Source of the DNA: Microbacteriaceae bacterium
GTDB lineage: Bacteria; Actinomycetota; Actinomycetes; Actinomycetales; Microbacteriaceae
NCBI GenBank assembly: GCA_031177985.1
Contig: JAPSJW010000002.1
Span: 244,242 to 308,241 of the forward strand
Direction of reading: 5' to 3'
DNA length: 64,000 bases
Below the pieces are notes generated by a model. That model was not told where the DNA came from. It saw only the letters and a program-made list of their open reading frames with translations, and searched no databases. This document shows, one piece after another, positions 25,687 to 33,503 of the stretch (its first letter is position 1; every line of letters begins with the position of its first letter). The translations under genes were made by a program, and so were the position numbers.

Positions 25687-26738
25687 CCGGCCCCGCCTCC
25701 GTAGAGCTCGCCTCCGTCGTCAAGGAGTACCCCGGCCACCGCGCGCTCGACGGCGTCGATCTCCGCATCGAGCCGGGGGAGTTCGTCGCCCTCCTGGGGC
25801 CGTCCGGCTGCGGCAAGACGACGGCGCTGCGCACGATCGCCGGTCTCGAGAGCATCGACGGCGGCGGCATCCGCATCGACGGGGAGGACGTGGCGGCGAA
25901 GCCGACGAACAAGCGCGACATCGGCATGGTGTTCCAGTCCTACTCGCTGTTCCCGCACCTGACCGTGGCGCAGAACGTCGAGTTCGGGCTGCGGATGCGC
26001 CGCGTCGCCGGTCCCGAGCGCACGGCCCGCGCCACGGAGGCGCTCGAGCTCGTGGGGCTCGGCGCCTTCGGCGGCCGCTACGCGCACCAGCTCTCCGGCG
26101 GCCAGCAGCAGCGCGTCGCGCTCGCTCGTGCGCTCGTCACCCGGCCGCGGGTGCTGCTGCTCGACGAGCCTCTGTCCGCACTGGACGCGAAGGTGCGCAC
26201 CTCGCTGCGGGACGAGATCCGACGCATCCAGACCGAGCTCGGCATCACGACCCTGTTCGTCACCCACGACCAGGAGGAGGCGCTCGCCGTCGCCGACCGG
26301 GTCGCCGTGATGAGGCAGGGGCGGATCGAGCAGATCGGGACGCCCGAACAGCTGTACCGCACTCCGGCGACCGCGTTCGTCGCCGACTTCGTGGGCCTGT
26401 CGAATCGGCTGCCTGCGCACCTGACGGACGGCGTGGTCGCCTTCCAGGACGTGCGTCTGCCGCTGCTGGGCGACCCGCAGCCCGACGGTCCGGTCGAGGC
26501 GCTCGTGCGACCGGAGGACCTCGTCCTCGGCGAGGAGGGGCTTCGCGGCACCGTGATCGCCTCGAGCTTCCTCGGGTCGGTCCGCCGCACGCAGGTGCGG
26601 CTCGACGACGGCGCGGTCGTGTCCGTGCAGCACGACGTCGAGCAGGCACCCGCCGCGGGCGACGAGGTGCGGCTCCGCATCCGTGCGACGGCGGTGAGCG
26701 CCAGCGCGGCGGCGGTGAGCGCGAGCGCGGTGGCGTGA
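25683..26738 (+). CDS. ABC transporter ATP-binding protein (PotA-like, with TOBE domain)
   Basis: A 351-aa ATPase powering the importer. Walker A GPSGCGKTT near residue 40, Q-loop VFQSYSLFPHLT, signature LSGGQQQRVALARAL, Walker B LLLDEPLSALD and switch His in FVTHDQEEA are all intact. The C-terminal 110 residues form a TOBE-like regulatory domain (VEALVRPEDLVL). The final Ala/Ser/Val repeat (about 335-351) is low complexity and probably disordered. ATG 25683 overlaps the second permease stop. Confidence 0.94.
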   Translation: MTGPASVELASVVKEYPGHRALDGVDLRIEPGEFVALLGPSGCGKTTALRTIAGLESIDGGGIRIDGEDVAAKPTNKRDIGMVFQSYSLFPHLTVAQNVEFGLRMRRVAGPERTARATEALELVGLGAFGGRYAHQLSGGQQQRVALARALVTRPRVLLLDEPLSALDAKVRTSLRDEIRRIQTELGITTLFVTHDQEEALAVADRVAVMRQGRIEQIGTPEQLYRTPATAFVADFVGLSNRLPAHLTDGVVAFQDVRLPLLGDPQPDGPVEALVRPEDLVLGEEGLRGTVIASSFLGSVRRTQVRLDDGAVVSVQHDVEQAPAAGDEVRLRIRATAVSASAAAVSASAVA

Positions 26739-26749
26739 GCGCCGCGTCC

Positions 26750-26755
26750 TAGACT
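26750..26755 (+). promoter_or_regulatory. -10-like hexamer TAGACT upstream of the AI-2E gene
   Basis: TAGACT ends 6 nt before ATG 26762. It separates this transcription unit from the ABC operon ending at 26738. Confidence 0.55.
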
Positions 26756-26761
26756 GACGGG

Positions 26762-27949
26762 ATGCCGCTCCGCTTCTCGAGGCCCCGCCGCGAGGAGCGC
26801 GGCACGCCCGTGACGCCTCCCGACGAGGCCCCGTTCCGCGCCGAGGACGCCCTCCCGGCCGGGATGAGGATCGCCGCGGCCTGGTCATGGCGGAGCCTCG
26901 TGGTGCTCGGGCTCATCGGGGTGATCGTCTGGCTGGTGATCCAGCTGCGGTACATCGTCATCCCGCTGCTGGTCGCGATCCTGCTGGCCGCCCTGCTCGT
27001 GCCGTTCTCGGCGTGGCTGCAGCGCCGGGGCTGGCCCAAGTGGTCGGCCGTCGTCGCGGCGATGCTCGCACTGCTCGGGGTCGTCACCGGACTGGTCTAC
27101 GTCGTCGTGTGGCAGATCCTGCGGGGGCGGCAGGACCTCGCCACCCAGAGCGTCGAGGCCTACGAGCAGTTCAAGGTTTTCCTGCGCGACTCCGCATTCG
27201 ACATCGATGAGCGCGAGCTGGAGCAGTTCATCGTCCAGGCCTGGGAGCAGGTGCAGCAGGACAGCCAGGTGCTCATCAGCGGCGCGCTCTCGGTCGGGTC
27301 GAGCGCGGGCCACTTCCTGGCGGGCCTGCTGCTCGCGCTCTTCGCCACCCTGTTCTTCCTGATCGACGGCAAGCGCATCTGGCAGTGGGCGGTGCGGCTG
27401 TTCCCGCGCCGCTCGCGGGTCGCGGTGCACGGGGCGGGCAAGGCGGGCTGGCTCACCCTCACGACCTTCGTCAAGGTGCAGATCTTCGTCGCGTTCATCG
27501 ACGCCGTGGGCATCGGCATCGGAGCCTGGATCCTCGGCCTGTTCTTCGGCGGCTTCCCCCTCGTCATCCCGATCGCGGTGGCCGTCTTCCTCGGCTCCTT
27601 CGTGCCCATCGTGGGCGCCGTGGTCACCGGCACGATCGCCGTGTTCGTCGCGCTCGTGTACCTCGGTCCGGTGCCGGCGCTCATCATGCTCGGCATCGTG
27701 CTGCTCGTGCAGCAGGTCGAGGGTCACGTGCTGCTGCCGCTCATCATGGGCACGGCGGTCAAGGTGCATCCGCTCGCGGTGGTCGTCGCGGTGGCGGGAG
27801 CGTCTCTCGTGGCAGGCATCCCTGGCGCCCTCTTCGCGGTGCCTATCGTCGCCGTGCTCAACGTGATGATCGGCTACATCGCGAGCGGCGAGTGGCGACG
27901 CAACCCCGATCCAGAACTGGCCGATGTGACGGAGGCGACACGTGGCTGA
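26762..27949 (+). CDS. AI-2E family transporter (PerM-like permease)
   Basis: A 395-aa polytopic inner-membrane protein of the AI-2E/PerM family. The topology is typical: two or three helices at about 40-120, a long soluble segment rich in Gln/Glu (about 125-180), then five helices. The conserved [42 protein letters not shown] appears as a C-terminal block (about 325-370). Substrates vary across the family (Na+/H+, signalling molecules), so none is assigned. Its stop overlaps the start of the threonine ammonia-lyase gene by 8 bp. Confidence 0.9.
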   Translation: [395 protein letters not shown]

Positions 27950-29177
27950 GTGGCTCCCCGGCCCCGATCTCGCGACGTTCGAGGAGGCCCGGGAGTTCGT
28001 CTCCCGCGCCGCGCACGTCACCCCGCTCGAGCGCTCCACCTTCCTCGGCCAGGTGCTCGGCTCGACGGTCTACCTGAAGTGCGAGAACCTGCAGCGCACC
28101 GGCTCCTACAAGATCCGTGGGGCCTACAACCGGATGGCGCGACTGACCCCCGAGGAGCGCGCACGCGGCGTCGTCGCGGCGTCGGCGGGCAATCACGCGC
28201 AGGGTGTGGCCTTCGCGGCCCGTGAGCTCGGCATCCGCGCCACGATCTTCATGCCCGTGGGCGTCGCGCTGCCGAAGCTGCAGGCCACTCGGGACTACGG
28301 CGCCGATGTGGTGCTCGTCGGGCACACCGTCGAGGAGCCGCTGCGCGCAGCCGCCGAGTTCGCGCAGGAGTCGGGCGCGGTCTTCATCCCGCCCTTCGAC
28401 CACGAGGACGTCATCGCAGGCCAGGGCACCCTCGGGCTCGAGATCCTCGACGAGGTGCCCGACGTCGACACCGTGATCGTGCCGATCGGCGGGGGCGGGC
28501 TCATCTCCGGGGTCGCCAGCGCCATCCGCCAGCGTTCCGCGGAGCTGGGTCGCGAGGTGCGCATCATCGGCGTGCAGGCCGCCAATGCGGCCGCCTATCC
28601 GCCCTCACTCGCCCAGGGCGAGCCGGTCGACGTGCCCGTGCAGCCCACCATCGCCGACGGCATCGCGGTGTCCCGCCCCGGCGCCCTCAACTTCGCGATC
28701 GTCCGCGAGACAGTCGACGTGATCGTCACGGTCAAGGACGACGAGATCGCCCGCGCGCTGCTCATGCTGCTCGAGCGGGCGAAGCTCGTGGTCGAGCCGG
28801 CCGGCGCCGTCGGGGTCGCCGCGATCCTCAGCGGACTCATCGGCGACACCGGCACGACCGTGGTGATCCTGAGCGGCGGCAACATCGATCCGATGATGAT
28901 GGAGCGCGTCATCAGCCGGGGCCTGTCCGCCTCCGACCGGTACCTCAAGCTGCGGCTGATGCTGCCCGACCGGCCGGGTCAGCTCGCACGGGTCGCCGAG
29001 CTGATCGCGGATGCGGGGGCGAACGTCGTCGAGGTGCTGCACACCCGGCAGGGCCGCGACCTCGACATCAGCGAGGTCGAGCTCGACGTGAGCATCGAGA
29101 CCCGCGGTCCCGAGCACGTCGAGCAGGTGCTCGAACGGCTCAGGATCGACGGGTTCTCACCGACGGTCGGCCGCTGA
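27942..29177 (+). CDS. ilvA: Threonine ammonia-lyase (threonine dehydratase)
   Basis: A 411-aa PLP enzyme deaminating threonine to 2-oxobutyrate for isoleucine synthesis or catabolism. The PLP lysine is Lys57 in RTGSYKIRGAYNRM. The phosphate-binding loop is IGGGGLISGVASA. ASAGNHAQGVAFAA is also diagnostic. The C-terminal 80 residues form a single ACT-like domain (LPDRPGQLARVAELIADAGANVVEVLHTR). That length and single ACT domain match the short IlvA class found in many Gram-positives, so biosynthetic versus catabolic use is not settled. GTG 27942 lies inside the end of the preceding gene. Confidence 0.93.
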   Translation: MAEWLPGPDLATFEEAREFVSRAAHVTPLERSTFLGQVLGSTVYLKCENLQRTGSYKIRGAYNRMARLTPEERARGVVAASAGNHAQGVAFAARELGIRATIFMPVGVALPKLQATRDYGADVVLVGHTVEEPLRAAAEFAQESGAVFIPPFDHEDVIAGQGTLGLEILDEVPDVDTVIVPIGGGGLISGVASAIRQRSAELGREVRIIGVQAANAAAYPPSLAQGEPVDVPVQPTIADGIAVSRPGALNFAIVRETVDVIVTVKDDEIARALLMLLERAKLVVEPAGAVGVAAILSGLIGDTGTTVVILSGGNIDPMMMERVISRGLSASDRYLKLRLMLPDRPGQLARVAELIADAGANVVEVLHTRQGRDLDISEVELDVSIETRGPEHVEQVLERLRIDGFSPTVGR

Positions 29178-29197
29178 CTCAGGCCGAGTAGGTTCCC

Positions 29198-29267
29198 GTG
29201 ACACGCCGCGCGTGGGACGACAGGCCGTGCCCGCCCGGCGCGTCCTGTCCCCGCCGCGGCGTGTCAC
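29198..29267. terminator. Large inverted repeat between convergent ilvA and greA
   Basis: Arms GTGACACGCCGCG (29198-29210) and CGCGGCGTGTCAC (29255-29267) are perfect over 13 bp. A nested pair GACAGG/CCTGTC lies inside. The element sits 20 bp from both gene ends and can act as a terminator in both directions. Confidence 0.65.
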
Positions 29268-29285
29268 CGGGGTGGAGGGGGGCGG

Positions 29286-29774
29286 TCAGGCGGAGTAGGG
29301 CTCGACCGCGACGACCTCGACGGGGATCGACTTGCCGTTGGGAGCGGTGTAGCTCGTCGACTCGCCGACCTTGAGGCCGAGGATCGCGGTGCCGAGCGGG
29401 CTCTGCTCGCTGTAGACGTCGAGGTCGCTGTCGCCGGCGATCTCGCGGCTGCCGAGCAGGAACGTCGTCTCGTCGCCGAGGATCTTCGCTGTCACGACCG
29501 AGCCCGAGGCGACGACGCCGTCGCTGGGGGGCGCCTCGCCGACGACGGCGTTCTTGAGCAGCTCGGTCAGCACGCGGATGCGCGCCTCGATCTTGCCCTG
29601 CTCCTCCTTGGCGGCGTGGTAGCCGCCGTTCTCCTTGAGGTCGCCCTCCTCGCGAGCCGCCTCGATACGGCGGGCGATCTCGAGCCGGCCCTCGCCGCTC
29701 AGCTGCTCGAGCTCGGCCTTGCGACGGTCGTAGGCCTCCTGGGTCAGCCAGGTGACGGAGTTGTCGTTACTCAC
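29286..29774 (-). CDS. greA: Transcription elongation factor GreA
   Basis: A 162-aa factor that stimulates transcript cleavage by backtracked RNA polymerase. The N-terminal coiled coil is visible (TQEAYDRRKAELEQLSGEGRLEIARRIEAAREEGDLKENGGYHAAKEEQ) with the acidic tip ..EGDLKENGGYHAAKEEQG.. typical of Gre factors. The C-terminal FKBP-like domain includes LGSREIAGD and SPLGTAILGLKVGES. It starts with GTG preceded by AGGAGGA. In actinobacteria a DUF4307 gene usually sits upstream on the same strand, as here. Confidence 0.97.
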   Translation of the reverse strand: MSNDNSVTWLTQEAYDRRKAELEQLSGEGRLEIARRIEAAREEGDLKENGGYHAAKEEQGKIEARIRVLTELLKNAVVGEAPPSDGVVASGSVVTAKILGDETTFLLGSREIAGDSDLDVYSEQSPLGTAILGLKVGESTSYTAPNGKSIPVEVVAVEPYSA

Positions 29775-29792
29775 GTGGTCCTCCTAACACAG

Positions 29793-29819
29793 CGCAACCG
29801 GCCGAGTGGGCCGGTTGCG
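29793..29819 (-). terminator. Hairpin between the DUF4307 gene and greA
   Basis: A perfect 11-bp stem CGCAACCGGCC / GGCCGGTTGCG with a 5-nt loop lies between the DUF4307 stop and the greA ribosome-binding site. It may end the upstream transcript or attenuate read-through into greA. Confidence 0.7.
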
Positions 29820-29870
29820 AAGGTCTCGTTCCGGCTCAGATGGGCCGGTTCTCGTGGCGAATCCCCAAGC

Positions 29871-30266
29871 TTAGGTGGGCCAGCATCGGTAGATCAACCC
29901 GGTCTCCGGCGCCTCGGTGGTCAGCACCGTCTCGGTGAGCGTGCGGGTGAGCTCCTCGGATGCCGGCAGATCGACGACCTTCCAGCCGACGGGAGCGAAG
30001 AGCTGGTTGAGCGCCTGCACCGCGCAGCTGACCTCCTCGCCCGGTGCCGTCGTGAGCTGATAGGTGACGGCGATCTCGCGCTCGCTGACCAGCTCGGTGC
30101 CCGTCACCCGAGCCTCGATGCCGGCGTCGGGGGAGAGCAGACCGCCCCAGACGACCCACGCGGTGAGCACGGCGGCGACGCCGATGGCGGCGACGATCGC
30201 GAGGATCCTGCCGCGTCGTCCGACCGAGGGGGAGCGGCCGTAGCGCGCCTCCAGGTCAGTCGCCAT
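29871..30266 (-). CDS. DUF4307 membrane protein
   Basis: A 131-aa protein with one membrane helix (about 23-43) after a short basic N-terminus (MATDLEARYGRSPSVGRRGR). The extracytoplasmic domain (about 50-131) is beta-rich with two conserved cysteines (VSCAVQALN and YRCWP). DUF4307 proteins precede greA in many actinobacteria, including the M. tuberculosis Rv1081c-Rv1080c pair. Function is unknown. ATG 30266 is supported by GGAGG 7 nt upstream; the open frame extends further but lacks a better start. Confidence 0.85.
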   Translation of the reverse strand: MATDLEARYGRSPSVGRRGRILAIVAAIGVAAVLTAWVVWGGLLSPDAGIEARVTGTELVSEREIAVTYQLTTAPGEEVSCAVQALNQLFAPVGWKVVDLPASEELTRTLTETVLTTEAPETGLIYRCWPT

Positions 30267-30324
30267 CCCGCCTCCTCGGTAGTCTTGAACCAGGGTATCC
30301 GGCCGAACCGAGGAGACGACGACC

Positions 30325-30582
30325 TTGATCCTGTTGCTCTCCACGTCCACTCCCGAGCCGTTCGACGCGAACCTCGTCACGCCCGGAGTGGTCGGCTTCT
30401 TCGCGATCCTCGCGGTCGCCGTGGCGGCCGTCCTCCTCATCCTCGACATGTCCCGACGGGTGCGCCGGGTGCGCTACCGGGAGGAGATCCGCGAGCGCAT
30501 CGCGACCGAGCAGGCGGAGATGTCCGACGGCCGCTCCGACACCGCGCCCGGCCCCGATGAGGACGAGAGCCCCCGGGTCTAG
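30325..30582 (+). CDS. Small single-pass membrane protein (Rv1083-like)
   Basis: An 85-aa protein beginning at TTG 30325 with AGGAGA upstream. One membrane helix (VVGFFAILAVAVAAVLLILDM) is followed by a basic segment (SRRVRRVRYREEIRERI) and an acidic, disordered tail. The position between the DUF4307 gene and hemolysin III matches the small membrane protein Rv1083 in mycobacteria, where mca lies next to it. Function is unknown. The last 4 bp overlap the end of the convergent hemolysin III gene. Confidence 0.78.
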   Translation: MILLLSTSTPEPFDANLVTPGVVGFFAILAVAVAAVLLILDMSRRVRRVRYREEIRERIATEQAEMSDGRSDTAPGPDEDESPRV

Positions 30583-31328
30583 CCGAGCATCGGCGGCTGG
30601 GTGGCCACGATGAAGATGCCCGTCCAGTGGCAGAGGAACGCGACCAGGGTGAGCGTGTGGAAGATCTCGTGGAACCCGAAGTGTCCGGGGAACGGGTTCG
30701 GCCGCTTGAGCGCGTAGAACACCGCGCCGACCGTGTAGCAGAGTCCGCCGGCGATGATCAGGCTCATCATCAGTGGATCGGCGGTGAAGAAGTCGGCGAT
30801 GAACATCACCGCGGCCCAGCCCAGCAGCACGTACAGGGGCACGTAGAGCCAGCGCGGAGCCCCGATCCAGAACATGCGGAAACCGATGCCCACCAGGGCG
30901 CCGCCCCAGACCAGGCTCAGCAGGAGAACCGCCTTCGGCTCGGGCAGTGCGAGCACGGTGATCGGCGTGTACGAGCCGGCGATGAGAAGGAAGATGTTCG
31001 CGTGGTCGAAGCGCTTGAGGAGGCGCTTCGTCGAGGGCTTCCAGTCGATGCGGTGGTAGAGCGCGCTGACCCCGAAGAGCAGCAGGGACGACACCACGAA
31101 CACCGCGGAGCTCCACTTCGCCGCCGCGCCGTCGGCGAGCGAGAGGAGCACGATGCCGAGCACGATCGCGATGGGGAAGGTCGCCGCGTGGATCCAGCCG
31201 CGCCAGGTCGGCTTCTGGTCGAGCTTGTCGTACTCGATCGAGTCCTCGAGCAGCGGGACGTTCGGAAGGTCGGTACCGGGCTCCTGACGGACATCCGATC
31301 CGGGGTCTCGCTCGGGCACAGCGGTCAT
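30579..31328 (-). CDS. Hemolysin III / PAQR-family membrane protein
   Basis: A 249-aa seven-helix membrane protein of the YqfA/hemolysin III (PAQR) family. The conserved metal-site residues are seen in GVSALYHRIDWKPST, KRFDHANIFLLIAGSYTP and FGFHEIFHTLTLVAFLCHW. The N-terminal 45 residues are soluble and acidic. Despite the name, toxicity is not implied; homologues are thought to influence membrane state. The ATG has TAAACT 6 nt upstream. It is divergent from the isoprenyl synthase gene, as in mycobacteria. Confidence 0.9.
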   Translation of the reverse strand: MTAVPERDPGSDVRQEPGTDLPNVPLLEDSIEYDKLDQKPTWRGWIHAATFPIAIVLGIVLLSLADGAAAKWSSAVFVVSSLLLFGVSALYHRIDWKPSTKRLLKRFDHANIFLLIAGSYTPITVLALPEPKAVLLLSLVWGGALVGIGFRMFWIGAPRWLYVPLYVLLGWAAVMFIADFFTADPLMMSLIIAGGLCYTVGAVFYALKRPNPFPGHFGFHEIFHTLTLVAFLCHWTGIFIVATQPPMLG

Positions 31329-31334
31329 GGCGTC

Positions 31335-31340
31335 AGTTTA
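31335..31340 (-). promoter_or_regulatory. -10-like hexamer TAAACT upstream of hemolysin III
   Basis: On the minus strand TAAACT ends 6 nt before ATG 31328, again the leaderless spacing. Confidence 0.5.
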
Positions 31341-31380
31341 AGGGAGCAGCGCCGCGGAGAGTTCAGGCGCGAGGTTCGAC

Positions 31381-31386
31381 TAGCGT
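31381..31386 (+). promoter_or_regulatory. -10-like hexamer TAGCGT upstream of the isoprenyl synthase gene
   Basis: TAGCGT ends 6 nt before GTG 31393. Confidence 0.5.
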
Positions 31387-31392
31387 TGCCTC

Positions 31393-32178
31393 GTGCCTTC
31401 GAGACGGTCTCCACGCGGCTGGAGCTTCCTCTACGGGCTGTATCAGAACAGCATCCGTCGCTCGCTCGCCGATCAGCCGCTGCCGCATCACGTCGCGATG
31501 ATCATCGACGGCAACCGGCGCTGGGCGCGGCAGCGAGCGCTCGAGACCGCGGCGCACGGCCATCGCGCGGGCGCGGAGAAGATGCACGAGTTCCTCACCT
31601 GGTGCGACGACCTCGGCATCGGTGTCGTGACGCTCTACCTGCTGTCGACCGACAACCTCACCGGTCGCACCGAGGAGGAGCTCGACGCGCTGTACGGCAT
31701 CATCGCCGACCTCGCCGATGACCTCTCGCACTTCCGCGACTGGCGGGTGCAGCATGTCGGCACCCCCGACGGGCTGCCCGAGAGCCTCGTCTCCCGACTG
31801 CGTGTCGCCCAGGCGCGCACCGCCTCGAACACCGGCCTGCACATCAACCTCGCGGTCGGCTACGGCGGTCGGCGCGAGATCGCGGATGCGGTGCGCAGCA
31901 TCCTCCTGCGCGACGCGGCGAAGGGCATGAGCATCGACGAGATCGCCGAGGGTGTCACCACGGATCTCATCGCCGAGCACCTGTACACCGGAGGCCAGCC
32001 CGATCCCGACCTCGTCATCCGCACCTCGGGCGAGCAGCGGCTGAGCGACTTCATGCTCTGGCAGAGTGCCCACAGCGAGTTCTACTTCGTCGAGGCGCTC
32101 GGGCCCGACCTGCGCGAAGTCGACTTCCTGCGTGCGCTGCGCGACTTCTCGCGCCGTCAGCGCAGATTCGGCAGCTGA
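31393..32178 (+). CDS. Z-isoprenyl diphosphate synthase (UppS family)
   Basis: A 261-aa cis-prenyltransferase. The catalytic Asp39 lies in [16 protein letters not shown]. Further motifs: [32 protein letters not shown] and [27 protein letters not shown], all standard for UppS. Actinobacteria often have two such enzymes, one short-chain (Z-FPP synthase, Rv1086 type) and one decaprenyl type. The neighbourhood beside hemolysin III fits the Rv1086 position, but chain length cannot be read directly. The product feeds polyprenyl phosphate, the lipid carrier used by the mannosyltransferase at 61 kb. Confidence 0.92.
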   Translation: MPSRRSPRGWSFLYGLYQNSIRRSLADQPLPHHVAMIIDGNRRWARQRALETAAHGHRAGAEKMHEFLTWCDDLGIGVVTLYLLSTDNLTGRTEEELDALYGIIADLADDLSHFRDWRVQHVGTPDGLPESLVSRLRVAQARTASNTGLHINLAVGYGGRREIADAVRSILLRDAAKGMSIDEIAEGVTTDLIAEHLYTGGQPDPDLVIRTSGEQRLSDFMLWQSAHSEFYFVEALGPDLREVDFLRALRDFSRRQRRFGS

Positions 32179-32190
32179 TCCGGGTCCGCC

Positions 32191-32196
32191 TACGCT
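32191..32196 (+). promoter_or_regulatory. -10-like hexamer TACGCT upstream of the class V aminotransferase
   Basis: TACGCT ends 6 nt before ATG 32203. Confidence 0.5.
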
Positions 32197-32202
32197 GGAA
32201 CG

Positions 32203-33324
32203 ATGACCATCGACGAGTACGCCGCCGGCTTCGACGCCGAGCCCGGCTACCTCGACTACGCGAGGGTCGGCCCGGTGAGCCGCGCGGTCGAGGCCGAGGC
32301 TGGAGCTCTTCTGGGCCAGCTCGCCAAGGCACGGTTCGGCACTATCGACAGCTTCCAGCACCAGGACGCGCGGGTGCGCGGCGCTGTCGCGCGGCTCACC
32401 GGGCTGCGCGACGATCAGGTCGCGTTCCAGCCCGACACCAGCACGGCGCTCATGCACGCCCTGTTCGGTCTCACCGGCGGAGTGGCCCTGTCGCCAGCCG
32501 AGTTCCCGTCCCTGACGTTCGCGGCGCAGCGCGCGTCGCAGACGCTCGGCAGCGTCACGCCGCTGTGGCTGCAGACCGATCATGGTCATGTCACGCCGGG
32601 GGAGCTGCGCGATCAGCTCACCTCGACGACGGTGGCTGTCGCGGTCTCGCTGGTCGACTTCCGCACGGGGTATCTCGTCGACCTCGAGGGCATCAGGCAG
32701 GTCATCGGCGACCGCCTGTTGATCGTCGACGCGATCCAGGGTTTCGGCGTGGTCGACGCGCCATGGTCGGTCGCCGACATCATCGCGTGCGGCGGCAAGA
32801 AGTGGCTGCGGGCCGGATACGGCACCGGCTTCCTGGGGCTCAGCGACCGTGCTCTCGACCACCTCACGCCCGTCTTCTCCGGCTGGTCCGCGACCGACGA
32901 CGACGGCGTGCCGGTCGACGCGGTTCCCGCGCCGTCAGCGTCCGCTCGGGCCTTCGGAGTGACCCATCCCGATCCCATCGCCCAGGCGCGTCTCGCCACC
33001 GCACTCGAGCTCGTGGAGTCGGTCGGCGTTGTGCCGCTCGGCGAGCGGGTGCGCGAACGCGCCGGCGCCCTCATCGCGCTGGCGGACGAGTTCGGCCTGG
33101 CGGTCGAGTCGCCGCGTGCGGATGCGGAACGCGCCGGGATCGTCGTCGTGCGGCCGGCAGCCGCGCACCTGACGCTGCTCACGGCGTCGCTGCACAACCA
33201 CGGCGTCTCGGCGACGGTGCGCGACGGAGCCGTGCGCTTCAGCGCCCACGCCGGAACCTCCGACGAGACGCTCGACATGGTGCGCGCCTCGTTCGTCTCC
33301 TTCGCCTCGGCCGCCACCGTCTAG
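32203..33324 (+). CDS. Class V aminotransferase-fold PLP enzyme
   Basis: A 373-aa fold-type I PLP protein of the class V (IscS/kynureninase-like) group. The PLP lysine is probably Lys199 or Lys200 in [23 protein letters not shown]. The preceding [14 protein letters not shown] supplies the Asp/Gln that contact [22 protein letters not shown] is the phosphate-binding segment. The substrate is unknown; cysteine desulfurase is unlikely, as no conserved catalytic Cys loop is evident. A TACGCT box sits 6 nt before the ATG. Confidence 0.85.
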   Translation: MTIDEYAAGFDAEPGYLDYARVGPVSRAVEAEAGALLGQLAKARFGTIDSFQHQDARVRGAVARLTGLRDDQVAFQPDTSTALMHALFGLTGGVALSPAEFPSLTFAAQRASQTLGSVTPLWLQTDHGHVTPGELRDQLTSTTVAVAVSLVDFRTGYLVDLEGIRQVIGDRLLIVDAIQGFGVVDAPWSVADIIACGGKKWLRAGYGTGFLGLSDRALDHLTPVFSGWSATDDDGVPVDAVPAPSASARAFGVTHPDPIAQARLATALELVESVGVVPLGERVRERAGALIALADEFGLAVESPRADAERAGIVVVRPAAAHLTLLTASLHNHGVSATVRDGAVRFSAHAGTSDETLDMVRASFVSFASAATV

Positions 33325-33503
33325 TTCACCTGGATGTAACGGATACGTCAGCGTGTCGATCGCGCGCGCCGCTCCGGTCGGTCGTAGCGTCGGCTCTATC
33401 AGGCAGAGCGCCTGGTCGGAGCGGCCACGTAAGTTCGTTCCGCGACAGCTCGTGGCCGCACCCGCGAAAGGGTCCGGGCCCTGCGCCCGGGGATGGAGTC
33501 CAC
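33325..33503 (+). promoter_or_regulatory. Structured leader region upstream of phoH2
   Basis: A 179-nt gap rich in hairpins. An outer stem GCCGCTCCG (33368-33376) pairs with CGGAGCGGC (33417-33425) and encloses GCTCT/AGAGC. A second stem CCGGGC/GCCCGG lies just before the GGATGGAG ribosome-binding site. A TAGCGT hexamer at 33385-33390 could be a -10 box, in which case the outer stem is DNA-level only. No known riboswitch class is recognised. Confidence 0.4.

Noticed and set aside
30579..31328. Hemolysin III as a toxin or virulence factor
   Set aside because: The family name is historical; the protein is a widespread seven-helix PAQR membrane protein beside housekeeping genes.
32565..33503. 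Extension of PhoH2 through the aminotransferase gene
   Set aside because: Arg/Gly-rich shadow sequence in another frame of a real gene; GTG 33504 has a ribosome-binding site and gives the normal PhoH2 length.
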